Assembly: GCA_030539595.1 (NCBI GenBank)
Contig: JAUNXW010000020.1
Coordinates: 1-15,774 of the forward strand
DNA length: 15,774 nucleotides
Direction of reading: 5' to 3'
Source of the DNA: Methanocorpusculum sp.
GTDB taxonomy: Archaea > Halobacteriota > Methanomicrobia > Methanomicrobiales > Methanocorpusculaceae
Position numbers and translations under genes: made by a program. The first letter of the stretch is position 1; each line of letters opens with the position of its first letter. The notes beneath the pieces are model-generated. The model was not told the origin of the DNA, did not search any database, and saw nothing but the letters and a program-made list of their open reading frames with translations. Below, piece by piece: positions 7,851-14,217 of this stretch.

Positions 7851-7867
7851 AGAATAATTGTTATCTA

Positions 7868-7874
7868 TTTTTTT
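7868..7874 (+). terminator. Poly-T terminator of the DUF555-DUF2070 operon
   Basis: Seven consecutive Ts lie 18 nt after the DUF2070 stop in AT-rich sequence without a strong hairpin, the typical archaeal terminator form. Confidence 0.5.
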
Positions 7875-7895
7875 GTATGGGGTGGGGGTCTGTTC

Positions 7896-7984
7896 AATAA
7901 TGTAATATTTAAATTAATTTGAGATTATGATTTGTCGGTCTTCGTGTGATTTTTGCGGTGTAACGATGTGCATACAAATATCAA
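7896..7984 (-). repeat. Dispersed intergenic repeat, copy B (core only)
   Basis: The reverse complement of this stretch aligns with 3972-4055. Shared blocks are TCGTTACACC and the exact 18-mer TCAAATTAATTTAAATAT, with scattered mismatches and a small indel. It lies between the end of DUF2070 and tRNA-Leu, where a promoter for a known gene is not expected. That argues for a mobile or structural element rather than a shared promoter. Confidence 0.55.
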
Positions 7985-8037
7985 CAAATTACAATTTTTT
8001 GTCGTGATTGAAAAACACAAATAAATTTTCAGAAAAG

Positions 8038-8121
8038 TGCGAGAGGTGGGATTCGAACCCATGAACTGCTGACAGACTGCACCCTAAATGCAGCGCCGTT
8101 GACCGACTTGGCTACTCTCGC
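8038..8121 (-). tRNA. tRNA-Leu (anticodon UAG)
   Basis: On the minus strand the sequence folds as a class II tRNA. The acceptor stem GCGAGAG/CTCTCGC (8115-8121 with 8039-8045) is perfect. A D-arm follows, then the anticodon stem CTGCA/TGCAG with the 7-nt loop TTTAGGG, which places UAG at positions 34-36. A long variable arm and a T-arm with GGTTCGAATCC complete it. The long variable arm plus the UAG anticodon identify leucine (CUN codons). The base after the acceptor stem is A (position 8038), the leucine discriminator, and no CCA is encoded. No intron is seen. Confidence 0.96.
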
Positions 8122-8188
8122 TAAATTGACTTTAACATATGTGTGTGTAAAAACTAAATACTCTTCGACTTAAGTTTCTGAAAAAAAT

Positions 8189-8227
8189 GAGCTTGTCCAA
8201 TCGTGATAAAATCCATCGGGCAGGCTC
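8189..8227. repeat. Imperfect inverted repeat; left end of the dispersed repeat family
   Basis: GAGCTTGTCC (8189-8198) can pair with GGGCAGGCTC (8218-8227), with G-T pairs on the plus strand. About 36 bp here resemble 3917-3951. It ends 5 nt from the stop of the minus-strand EFR1 gene and is followed on that strand by seven Ts (8181-8187 on the plus strand are As), so it may also serve as that gene's terminator. Confidence 0.45.
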
Positions 8228-8232
8228 AAAAA

Positions 8233-8964
8233 TTATTCCCTGAAGAAATATCTTACCTTATCTTTTGTTCCCTTACCGTATTGAATCGCTTCCTTTGGGC
8301 AGTGCTGAATACAAGCCATGCACTGAATGCATTTATGATTCCACACAGGCATCTCGTTTTCGAGATTAATATTTTCGACAGGGCAAAGTCTTGAGCATAG
8401 ACCGCAGCCGCTGCATGAATTCTCAGCGAAGAATTTCCTATCGCTTGTAAATTTATTAAACATCAAAGAGATAAGTGCAGTTTTAATCCATGCAAACCCG
8501 CCTTTATGAAATACAAACTCCGATTTTTTAGATGAAACCGAAGCGCATATTTTTGCAATAAACTCTTTGGCATTAGCGATTCTTGATTTAATTTCATCTT
8601 CAGAATAAGCTCCGCCAAGCACAATATAATTGTTAGGCATCAAAATCGAATATCCGCTGTTAAGTTTTATGATTTTTGCAAGACTCTTAAAGAGATTACC
8701 GCATTCTCCGCCGCATGTACATACAGCAAATACAAACGCACCGTCTTCGATTTTTATTTTTGAGATGAACTCTTTAACTATTTTTGGAGTGTCCCACGCA
8801 TAAACCGGAAAAATTATTCCAAATGTCTCACCTGATTTAATAGTTTTAGGCTCCGAGTTATTTTTTATTGCATCGGGAATTGAGACAGCTTCATCAGAAA
8901 TTCCTTTTGCAATCTCAAGAGCTATCCATTTTGAGTTTCCTGTTCCGGAAAAATAATAAATCAT
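8233..8964 (-). CDS. EFR1-type flavodoxin-ferredoxin fusion protein
   Basis: A 243-residue cytosolic redox protein. The N-terminal flavodoxin-like domain starts with the FMN phosphate loop SGTGNS (residues 6-11) and continues to about residue 165, with the second loop region near PVYAWDTP (53-60). The C-terminus carries two [4Fe-4S] motifs, C184-x2-C187-x2-C190-x3-C194-P and C212-x2-C215-x2-C218-x3-C222-P. This is the arrangement of the EFR1 family, which shuttles electrons between flavin and iron-sulfur partners in anaerobes; the specific partner is unknown. It is divergent from the small zinc-ribbon gene at 9051 and appears monocistronic. The minus-strand reading of the AT-rich block near 9038-9052 could supply its TATA box. 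Confidence 0.9.
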   Translation of the reverse strand: MIYYFSGTGNSKWIALEIAKGISDEAVSIPDAIKNNSEPKTIKSGETFGIIFPVYAWDTPKIVKEFISKIKIEDGAFVFAVCTCGGECGNLFKSLAKIIKLNSGYSILMPNNYIVLGGAYSEDEIKSRIANAKEFIAKICASVSSKKSEFVFHKGGFAWIKTALISLMFNKFTSDRKFFAENSCSGCGLCSRLCPVENINLENEMPVWNHKCIQCMACIQHCPKEAIQYGKGTKDKVRYFFRE

Positions 8965-9050
8965 AGATTGTTATTGATTTTATTTGGATAAAGAATTTCA
9001 CCTGACAAAACACAACAAGACCTATCTGTCAGAAAAAATAATATAAATAT

Positions 9051-9203
9051 ATGGTCGTTGAACATACTTGCGGATTCAAGCGCGAAATATACTGCAGAGA
9101 ATGCGGGACTGAACTTATTCAAAATTCACACGGTCAGCTGATGTGCCCAAAATGCGGAAGACGTCCCGCAATACTTTGTCCTCACTGCGGTAAACTCTGG
9201 TAA
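9051..9203 (+). CDS. Small zinc-ribbon protein (50 aa)
   Basis: An ATG-to-TAA frame of 50 residues with seven cysteines. Three CxxC knuckles lie at C15/C18, C32/C35 and C43/C46, with an extra C7. The middle and last are embedded in MCPKCGRRP and LCPHCGKLW, classic zinc-ribbon sequences, so the frame is very unlikely to be random. It resembles tiny archaeal zinc-ribbon proteins, some associated with RNA or translation, but no specific family can be named. No Shine-Dalgarno is visible; an AT-rich, TATA-like block (AATATAAATAT) abuts the ATG, too close to be its promoter in the usual spacing. It is divergent from EFR1 and convergent with the DUF5714 gene 31 nt away. Confidence 0.75.
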   Translation: MVVEHTCGFKREIYCRECGTELIQNSHGQLMCPKCGRRPAILCPHCGKLW

Positions 9204-9207
9204 TATT

Positions 9208-9236
9208 AAAAAAGGCTGATGATATTTTATTTTTTT
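9208..9236. terminator. Bidirectional poly-T terminators between convergent genes
   Basis: Seven Ts on the plus strand (9230-9236) serve the zinc-ribbon gene; six As at 9208-9213 give a T-run on the minus strand for the DUF5714 gene. The plus-strand tract overlaps the DUF5714 stop codon by two bases. Confidence 0.45.
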
Positions 9237-9939
9237 ATTTCTGCGGGTAATACGGACAGCGCTGTTTGATACATTCCGGATTTTTGGGAACGTAACTGCA
9301 TTTGATTTTTTCGGGCAGTTCCATAGACACGTTGAGATTCTCACGTGCATATTCAACCGCGGTTTCAATTGCGTGATATGTACATCTCTTACAGCAGCGC
9401 GGCCCTCCTATTTTACCTATAGTTGCAAGGCATCTTGAGACCAGAAGATTTCCCTCGCCCCACTCTTCAACGCTGAACGGATTTGTCTTTGCAACGATAC
9501 TGTAAAATATTCCGGCAGACATTGCAGCGCCCGATGTTCCCGTGTTTGCACATACACCGTAGGGGACGGCAGAACCTCGTTTGATTGCTTCATCAACTGC
9601 GGGAACCAAATCAATTTCTCCGCCGCTGTTTTTATATGCCGCAAGAAGAGCTCCAGCGACTATACTGTGATGGTCTGCTGAATGCATAAACACAGCAGGG
9701 CTGTTCATCATCATCAAAGCTATCTGAAGAGGATTTCTTGATTTGGTTGTGAGACAGACATGTCTGATTACAGCAGCTCCGGGGTTTGCGAAACAGTCAT
9801 TGCAAACATAGTGATTATCAATGCAGAAGTATTCGGCATTTTCTGTTTTACCGCAGAGGTCGCATTTCAGTTCTCTTGAATCGTGTCGGTGAACAACAGG
9901 TTCTCCGCAGATAATACAGGTGTTATTTTCAGAATTCAT
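9235..9939 (-). CDS. DUF5714 family cysteine-rich protein
   Basis: A 234-residue protein with an N-terminal zinc-ribbon region (C8/C11, C26/C29, C39, C46/C49) followed by a domain with conserved-looking motifs HSADHH (86-91), VCANTGTSGAA (129-139), GGPRCCKR (178-185) and a Cys-rich tail (C214, C223, C228). This matches the DUF5714 family as I know it from methanogens and other anaerobes; some relatives are fused to methyltransferases. Metal or cluster binding is likely from the Cys/His content, but no reaction is established. No signal peptide or membrane span is seen. It has its own promoter (9961-9970), spaced so that the mRNA would be leaderless or nearly so. Confidence 0.8.
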   Translation of the reverse strand: MNSENNTCIICGEPVVHRHDSRELKCDLCGKTENAEYFCIDNHYVCNDCFANPGAAVIRHVCLTTKSRNPLQIALMMMNSPAVFMHSADHHSIVAGALLAAYKNSGGEIDLVPAVDEAIKRGSAVPYGVCANTGTSGAAMSAGIFYSIVAKTNPFSVEEWGEGNLLVSRCLATIGKIGGPRCCKRCTYHAIETAVEYARENLNVSMELPEKIKCSYVPKNPECIKQRCPYYPQK

Positions 9940-9960
9940 ATTTTCAGAGCCGATTATGGA

Positions 9961-9970
9961 TTATATATTC
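9961..9970 (-). promoter_or_regulatory. TATA box of the DUF5714 gene (leaderless promoter)
   Basis: GAATATATAA on the minus strand is centred about 26 nt before the ATG at 9939, the archaeal TATA-to-start distance, so transcription would begin at or next to the start codon. No Shine-Dalgarno is present, in agreement. Confidence 0.6.
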
Positions 9971-10142
9971 TTTGTATTATCAGGATATAAATGAGAGTGT
10001 TGAATTTATAGAGGCTGTCTTATGGTGGATTCTGGTATATTCTATGAATTATTTTTGTATCGGATTTTTTTAGTGTCCATCACAAAAATTACATTTGTTC
10101 AAAACTAAAAAAAATAAAAATGATCAGAGCAGTCTCTGATGA

Positions 10143-10583
10143 TTATGACATCTTTAATGTATCCATCCAGATTATTTTTGAAGTGCCGTCTTTGAATATG
10201 CCTTTTATAGAGACCTGCATATTTCCGTGCATGCCGAATGCTACACTGTCATAAGTAATAATTTTCGGATACGATGTTAACGGGACTGATTTTGTTGAAT
10301 ATCCCGGCGGAAGACTGTAACCTTCCATATTCAGCTCAATGGATTCAAGTTTATCCGCTTCATCGGACTCATAGAGTTTGACGACAATATCGTTTCCTGA
10401 AACCGTAACTGATATAATTATGTCAGAACTGTGAACTACTGCATCGACTGTCTGAGACATCATAAATATACCAACAGCGCCGACACAAAGAATAACGGCA
10501 AAGATGCCTATGACTACGAAAATAATACCCGCTGGAGATTTCTTCTTCCTCCTTATAGTCTGGTAGTGTTTCTTTTCGGTCAT
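10143..10583 (-). CDS. Single-pass membrane protein with extracytoplasmic beta-rich domain (pilin-like topology)
   Basis: A 146-residue protein with a basic N-terminus (RRKKK at 11-15), one hydrophobic span at about 18-42, and a C-terminal domain rich in short beta strands (DIIISVTVSGNDIVVKLYE onward) expected outside the cell. Basic patch, single span and beta-rich tail resemble archaeal type IV pilin-like proteins, but I see no clear class III cleavage motif, so this is only a topology match. No neighbouring pilus assembly genes are in the window. It lies downstream of pdxS on the same strand but has its own promoter-like element (10602-10615). It is a hypothetical protein. Confidence 0.7.
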   Translation of the reverse strand: MTEKKHYQTIRRKKKSPAGIIFVVIGIFAVILCVGAVGIFMMSQTVDAVVHSSDIIISVTVSGNDIVVKLYESDEADKLESIELNMEGYSLPPGYSTKSVPLTSYPKIITYDSVAFGMHGNMQVSIKGIFKDGTSKIIWMDTLKMS

Positions 10584-10601
10584 AGGCGTACTAAATCCTA
10601 A

Positions 10602-10615
10602 TGATATACTTTTTC
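10602..10615 (-). promoter_or_regulatory. Candidate TATA box of the small membrane protein gene
   Basis: On the minus strand AAAAGTATATCAT lies about 20-32 nt before the ATG at 10583, giving a leaderless or very short-leader transcript. No Shine-Dalgarno is seen. Confidence 0.45.
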
Positions 10616-10785
10616 GCTCTACTATACAATAAATGTTTTGTTAATCGTCAAGACGACTAATCGAATTATTATTGATTTTTAAAAACATACTGCGGGCTGA
10701 TAAATAAAACATGACCTGCCTGAGTTATTTGAACTGAAAAAACAAAGGAAATTAATTTTAAAATTTACGCGCGTTTTGAGCGGTG

Positions 10786-10793
10786 AAAAAAAA
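10786..10793 (-). terminator. Poly-T terminator of pdxS
   Basis: Eight As on the plus strand give a T8 tract on the minus strand beginning 4 nt after the pdxS stop codon. Confidence 0.5.
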
Positions 10794-10797
10794 GAGA

Positions 10798-11700
10798 TTA
10801 CCAGCCTCTGCCGGCATATCTCTGCGTCTCGGGAAGTTCACGGCAGTCAAGACCGGGCATTGCCGAGCCTAAACCTGTGCTCACATCAGCAATTACTTTT
10901 GCGTTGTCGTAGCTTGCAACAGCCTTAACAATTGCCTCTGCACGTGCTTTCGGGTTGGAGGATTTGAAAATTCCCGAGCCTACGAAAACACCATCTGCTC
11001 CAAGCTGCATCATAAGAGCCGCGTCTGCAGGTGTTGCTACACCGCCTGCAGAATAGTTTACAACCGGTAATCTTCCGCGCTTTGCGACTTCAATAACAAG
11101 TGCCGCGGGTGCTTCAATTGCTCTTGCGTATGCTATAAGTTCGTTTTCGGTCATGCCCTGAAGTTTGCGAATCTCGCTTGTGATGCTTCTCATATGGCGC
11201 ACTGCTTCAACAACATTTCCTGTTCCTGCTTCGCCTTTGGTTCTCATCATCATAGCGCCCTCATCAATTCTTCTGAGAGCCTCGCCCAAGTTTCTTGCAC
11301 CGCAGACAAACGGAATCTTAAACTGTTTTTTATTGATATGATATTCTTCGTCCGCGGGTGTGAGTACTTCGCTCTCATCAACCATTGCAACGCCCATAAC
11401 TTCTAAAATCTGAGCTTCGACAAAGTGACCTATACGCGCTTTTGCCATAACGGGAATATCCACAGCGTCAAGAATCTCCTTGACTTTGGTCGGGTCAACG
11501 GCTCTTGCGACACCGCCTTCTTTTCTGATATCCGATGGAACGCGCTCAAGAGCCATCACAGCGACAGCTCCTGCTTTTTCTGCAATCTGAGCCTGTTCTG
11601 CACTTGTTACATCCATTATTACTTTGCGGCTGAGCAATTCAGAGAAACCTTTGTTCCAACTGACGAGCTCCTTTGAGTACCAAAGTTCGTTTAACTGCAT
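10798..11700 (-). CDS. pdxS: Pyridoxal 5'-phosphate synthase subunit PdxS
   Basis: The 300-residue call matches PdxS in length and sequence. It is the synthase subunit that makes PLP from ribose 5-phosphate, glyceraldehyde 3-phosphate and ammonia in the DXP-independent route, normally with glutaminase PdxT. Visible are VIMDVTSAEQAQIAEKAGAVAVMALERVP (in pieces around 27-55), the Schiff-base lysine K87 in MAKARIGHFVEAQ, the second catalytic lysine K155 in MRTKGEAGTGN, and the phosphate-binding GSGIFKSSNP (241-250). K87 and K155 are 68 apart, as in the family. The frame is open to an ATG at 11808, but those 36 residues do not look like PdxS; ATG 11700 places the N-terminus correctly. No Shine-Dalgarno is visible at either start. 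pdxT is not adjacent. Confidence 0.93.
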   Translation of the reverse strand: MQLNELWYSKELVSWNKGFSELLSRKVIMDVTSAEQAQIAEKAGAVAVMALERVPSDIRKEGGVARAVDPTKVKEILDAVDIPVMAKARIGHFVEAQILEVMGVAMVDESEVLTPADEEYHINKKQFKIPFVCGARNLGEALRRIDEGAMMMRTKGEAGTGNVVEAVRHMRSITSEIRKLQGMTENELIAYARAIEAPAALVIEVAKRGRLPVVNYSAGGVATPADAALMMQLGADGVFVGSGIFKSSNPKARAEAIVKAVASYDNAKVIADVSTGLGSAMPGLDCRELPETQRYAGRGW

Positions 11701-11954
11701 GTCTGTTACGTCTGTATAGAGAAAAGAAATACTTTTTGAAACGGTGTGTTGGAGTGAGCCGTTTTGTGCAAACGCTTTGAGGCACAATACGGTGAATGTC
11801 AGAGGCATATTTCATCATTTTTAAACAACACGACAGTCGTATTTTCTGTGGGTTTAACAAAGATGTGTGGCGTATTTTTTGGGTTTTATATTATCTAAAG
11901 CGGGACTTTGCTTCCAAAACAAATAAAAAAAAACAGTTCAAAAAAATTAAGAGA
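11701..11954. other. Leader/promoter region of pdxS
   Basis: No separate gene is supported here. The minus strand has a good TATA-like sequence (GATAATATAAAAC, plus-strand 11885-11897), about 190 nt before the chosen pdxS ATG and about 80 nt before the alternative ATG at 11808. The pdxS reading frame stays open across 11701-11808. Either the leader is long or the protein has an unusual extension. I see no recognisable riboswitch. Confidence 0.4.
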
Positions 11955-12086
11955 TTATCTTCTTCTTCTTAATACCAATAAAGCCCCTAACAAATAAACA
12001 GCCAATCCTGCTGTGCATAACGGACTTGTCGTTACCGATTCGTAGTGGACTGTGCCGCCTTTTACTACATACGTAATTGGGAATCT
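11955..12086 (-). pseudogene. C-terminal remnant of a PGF-pre-PGF-like surface protein
   Basis: The frame, closed on its upstream side by an in-frame TAG (12087-12089), encodes 43 residues: FPITYVVKGGTVHYESVTT, a short joint, then a hydrophobic span and RRRR before the stop. It matches two parts of the protein at the right window edge: LPTTYSVKDGVVYYEALTT and its terminal anchor with basic tail. The roughly 45 residues between them, including the FSPFAI motif and the acidic/Thr-Pro linker, are missing. No start codon fits. It is read as a decayed, internally deleted paralogue. Its truncated end lies 12 nt from a large palindrome (12099-12149). Confidence 0.7.
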
Positions 12087-12098
12087 CTAAATTATGTT

Positions 12099-12149
12099 GG
12101 GTACATCACGATATGCAAGCCATTCTGTCTTGCGTATCGTGATGCACCC
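12099..12149. repeat. Large near-perfect palindrome (21-bp arms, 9-nt loop)
   Basis: Left arm 12099-12119 (begins GGGTACATCACGATA) and right arm 12129-12149 (ends TATCGTGATGCACCC) are inverted copies with 2 differences in 21. On either strand one difference is a G-U wobble and the other an A-C mismatch, so either transcript would form a strong hairpin. No T-tract follows directly, so it is not a standard terminator. It may be a mobile-element relic. Confidence 0.8.
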
Positions 12150-12199
12150 ATCTGTCAGAATATTCTCAATAAATTGTTTTCAAAAGCAATATAATATAT

Positions 12200-12225
12200 C
12201 TGAATCAACTATTGGACAGGTTCAG
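12200..12225. repeat. Terminal-repeat-like motif ATTGGACAGGTTC
   Basis: The element has CTGAA/TTCAG inverted ends and carries ATTGGACAGGTTC (12211-12223), similar to ATTGGACAAGCTC (reverse complement at 8189) and ATTGGACAGATT (4059-4070). It lies just downstream of the first lipoprotein gene. It may be one end of the dispersed element family. Confidence 0.35.
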
Positions 12226-12236
12226 AGAATCAGTAT

Positions 12237-12242
12237 AAAAAA
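12237..12242 (-). terminator. Poly-T terminator of the first lipoprotein gene
   Basis: Six As on the plus strand give a T6 tract on the minus strand starting 1 nt after the TAA stop. Short and without a hairpin. Confidence 0.35.
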
Positions 12243-12243
12243 G

Positions 12244-13092
12244 TTAGAGTTTTTTGAAATCAGACGAGAATCCGTCAATAGTAAGCGTTCCGTCTGAATT
12301 AATTACCGCCTTTAAGTCAGATAGATAATACACACTTCTTACATTTTCACTTTTCTGAATCCAGTCAAAATTAGATATAGAAGTCATCCCGCTGCGTAAG
12401 TAATATGTACTTGTACCGGTTTTGTCATCGTTGAACTCAAATATACAGTATTCGGGCGACTCTGTGTCTCTCCATGTCCACACCCCGTCCTTGTATGAAT
12501 AAACCATTCCTGACTCATCAGTCATTTTACCATCTGAAAATGTCAGTTCTTCTACATTGTCATATTCATACAAATATCCGTCTACTTCGTTAATACAGAT
12601 AATACTGTTTTTTGAAATTTTGTCGCCTCTGTAGAGATATTGAGTACCTGTCCCGTCTGAGTTTAAGACAAACTCCCTCTGATAACCTGCAGACTCGTCG
12701 ATGTTTTGAACCCAGCGTCCGGAGAATCCGTTTCCGCCCGAAAAAGTTTCCCCGCTGCTTGCAGTCATGGTTTTACCATCTTCTGAGAGTTTTAATGCAT
12801 TGAAGTAGGTAATCGTATACGAGTTGTCTTTGCCTTCGTCTTTGTTCCATACAATTCTTAATTCCCCTACAACTCCGTCGCTGAATTTATTTGTTAGTGT
12901 TCCCCCTTTGTTTTCAACATTGAGAGTTACGTCGCATTTTAATCCTTTTGCATTTTCAATAGGCTCAATTATTCCCCATGTGCCTATTAACGGGTCATCA
13001 TTTGTTTGTGCTGTTCCTCCGTTGTCTGACACACAGCCTGCAGAAAGAGCTGCAGCAAGTGCCAGAATTAATACAATTACAATTTTTTTCAT
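12244..13092 (-). CDS. Lipoprotein with three lipocalin-like repeats (paralogue 1)
   Basis: A 282-residue predicted lipoprotein. The signal peptide has a KK charge pair, a hydrophobic core and the lipobox LSAGC with the lipidated Cys at 20. The mature part is three units of about 80 residues, opening at GTW (37-39), GRW (125-127) and GVW (203-205). Each unit contains beta strands and an SDGTGT-type or DDKTGT turn plus an SEDGKTM or SDGKM segment, like small lipocalin-type barrels. It would sit on the outer face of the membrane; ligand and function are unknown. It is the most divergent of three tandem paralogues (the next starts at 14097). The ATG is preceded by a leader shared with the other two and by a TATA box at 13117-13127. 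The A7 tract after the ATG keeps frame. Confidence 0.82.
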   Translation of the reverse strand: MKKIVIVLILALAAALSAGCVSDNGGTAQTNDDPLIGTWGIIEPIENAKGLKCDVTLNVENKGGTLTNKFSDGVVGELRIVWNKDEGKDNSYTITYFNALKLSEDGKTMTASSGETFSGGNGFSGRWVQNIDESAGYQREFVLNSDGTGTQYLYRGDKISKNSIICINEVDGYLYEYDNVEELTFSDGKMTDESGMVYSYKDGVWTWRDTESPEYCIFEFNDDKTGTSTYYLRSGMTSISNFDWIQKSENVRSVYYLSDLKAVINSDGTLTIDGFSSDFKKL

Positions 13093-13116
13093 AGCGTTTT
13101 ATTGTTGTGATGATTT

Positions 13117-13127
13117 GTTTATTAAAC
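13117..13127 (-). promoter_or_regulatory. TATA box of lipoprotein paralogue 1
   Basis: GTTTAATAAAC on the minus strand, about 25-35 nt before the ATG at 13092. It sits at the same place as GTTTTATAAAC in paralogue 2, within a conserved upstream block AGATAGTTT...ACAAATCATCACAA. The transcript would be nearly leaderless. Confidence 0.6.
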
Positions 13128-13167
13128 TATCTGAATTAAAATCGCTCAAGTATTAGTTAAGACAGTT

Positions 13168-13190
13168 AAAAAAGAGGAACTAAGTTCCCG
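13168..13190 (-). terminator. Hairpin plus poly-T terminator of lipoprotein paralogue 2
   Basis: On the minus strand GGAAC-TTA-GTTCC (13176-13188) is followed by TCTTTTTT (to 13168), about 10 nt after the TAA stop. The same layout follows paralogue 3. Confidence 0.6.
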
Positions 13191-13197
13191 AAAAAAA

Positions 13198-14097
13198 TTA
13201 TTTATCAGTCAACTCCGGAAACGGAAAAATCATAGCCCTACCGGAAGCAGAGCTTGCTGAAACCTTTTTCAGAACAAGAGAACTGTCTCTGTCTTTCAGT
13301 GTTCCGTCACTTTGAAGCTCGAAATATGTCAGATAAACACGATCCAAAGTTCTCCCGCCTGCTGTTTCTGAGTCTTTCCATACATAGTAATAAACTCCGT
13401 ATACCTCTTCTGTGTCATTGTAATAACAGATAAGTTTGCACAAATCGTCATCTATGAACTCATAGGTATAATAGTAGTTCCAGTCATCCTGACGGATATT
13501 AGTCCAGACTCCGTTAGACTCTTCACATGCGTCGCCCCAGATATCATACATAGTTTTTCCGTCCTCAGAGAACTTCACAGAATAGACATGGGTTAATTCA
13601 TACAGATTTTTACTATCTTCGTTCCATTTGAGATTTGTTGTTCTCACAGTCTCGTCTTCATAATATGTTTCAACTCCTGTTCCGTCAGGGTTAAACACAT
13701 ACTCATAGCGGTAGGCGTCTCCTTTGACACCGTTCTGAACCCATGTTCCTTTTGTAAATCCGTCTCCGCCTGTGTAGGTGTATCCGTAATTAGAGGTCAG
13801 AGTTTTTCCGTCATCGGAGATTTTAAAAGTCTCATATTCTTCAAACAAATAGGTCTTGTCTCCTGTTTTAATCCACAATGCCGGAAATGTTCCTGTCTGA
13901 CCTTCAGAAAGGTCTGTATCAACAAATTTTCCTGTGTAGTCTTCGCTGAATGTGAATACGAGATTATGTGCAGTATCTCCTGACTGATAGGGCTCAACTG
14001 ATTCCCAAGTGCCGATGACTGCATCTTTTTCTGCAATACATCCTGCTGATAGAATCAGGACAATGCTCACAATAATTACTGCTGCAATTTTTTTCAT
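13198..14097 (-). CDS. Lipoprotein with three lipocalin-like repeats (paralogue 2)
   Basis: A 299-residue predicted lipoprotein with lipobox LSAGC (Cys20) after MKKIAAVIIVSIVLI. Three units follow, opening at GTWESVEP (29), GTWVQN (117) and GVWTNI (196); each has beta strands, an acidic turn such as NPDGTG and a KISDDGKTL or KFSEDGKTM segment. The C-terminus (LVLKKVSASSASG...) runs about 20 residues beyond the end of paralogue 3. It is very similar to paralogue 3 at DNA level, with long near-identical stretches at the 5' end and around the ATATTAGTCCAGAC region, which points to recent duplication or gene conversion. It has its own canonical TATA box and a hairpin terminator. Surface binding of a small ligand is plausible from the fold, but unproven. 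Confidence 0.82.
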   Translation of the reverse strand: MKKIAAVIIVSIVLILSAGCIAEKDAVIGTWESVEPYQSGDTAHNLVFTFSEDYTGKFVDTDLSEGQTGTFPALWIKTGDKTYLFEEYETFKISDDGKTLTSNYGYTYTGGDGFTKGTWVQNGVKGDAYRYEYVFNPDGTGVETYYEDETVRTTNLKWNEDSKNLYELTHVYSVKFSEDGKTMYDIWGDACEESNGVWTNIRQDDWNYYYTYEFIDDDLCKLICYYNDTEEVYGVYYYVWKDSETAGGRTLDRVYLTYFELQSDGTLKDRDSSLVLKKVSASSASGRAMIFPFPELTDK

Positions 14098-14121
14098 AGC
14101 GTTTTATAATTGTGATGATTT

Positions 14122-14132
14122 GTTTATAAAAC
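14122..14132 (-). promoter_or_regulatory. TATA box of lipoprotein paralogue 2
   Basis: GTTTTATAAAC on the minus strand, about 25-35 nt before the ATG at 14097, a canonical archaeal TATA box inside a block conserved upstream of all three paralogues. No Shine-Dalgarno is present. Confidence 0.65.
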
Positions 14133-14174
14133 TATCTTAATTGAAATCTGCTCAGGCATAAATTCAGACAGTTA

Positions 14175-14200
14175 ATAAAACAAAAGGGAAGCAAGTTCCC
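14175..14200 (-). terminator. Hairpin plus T-rich terminator of lipoprotein paralogue 3
   Basis: On the minus strand GGGAA-CTTGC-TTCCC (14186-14200) is followed by TTTTGTTTTATT, just after the TGA stop at 14218. Homologous in position and sequence to the terminator of paralogue 2. Confidence 0.55.
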
Positions 14201-14217
14201 GAAAAAATATTTTTTTA

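Noticed and set aside
9040..9050. TATA box for the zinc-ribbon gene
   Set aside because: It abuts the ATG, so normal spacing would place transcription start inside the gene; more likely AT-rich chance or part of the EFR1 promoter on the other strand.
11194..11676. Plus-strand ORFs opposite pdxS
   Set aside because: Frame shadows of a well-conserved gene; no family resemblance and no ribosome binding sites.
11701..11808. 36-residue N-terminal extension of PdxS
   Set aside because: The sequence does not resemble PdxS N-termini and both catalytic lysines fit the family numbering from the 11700 start; kept only as an open question.
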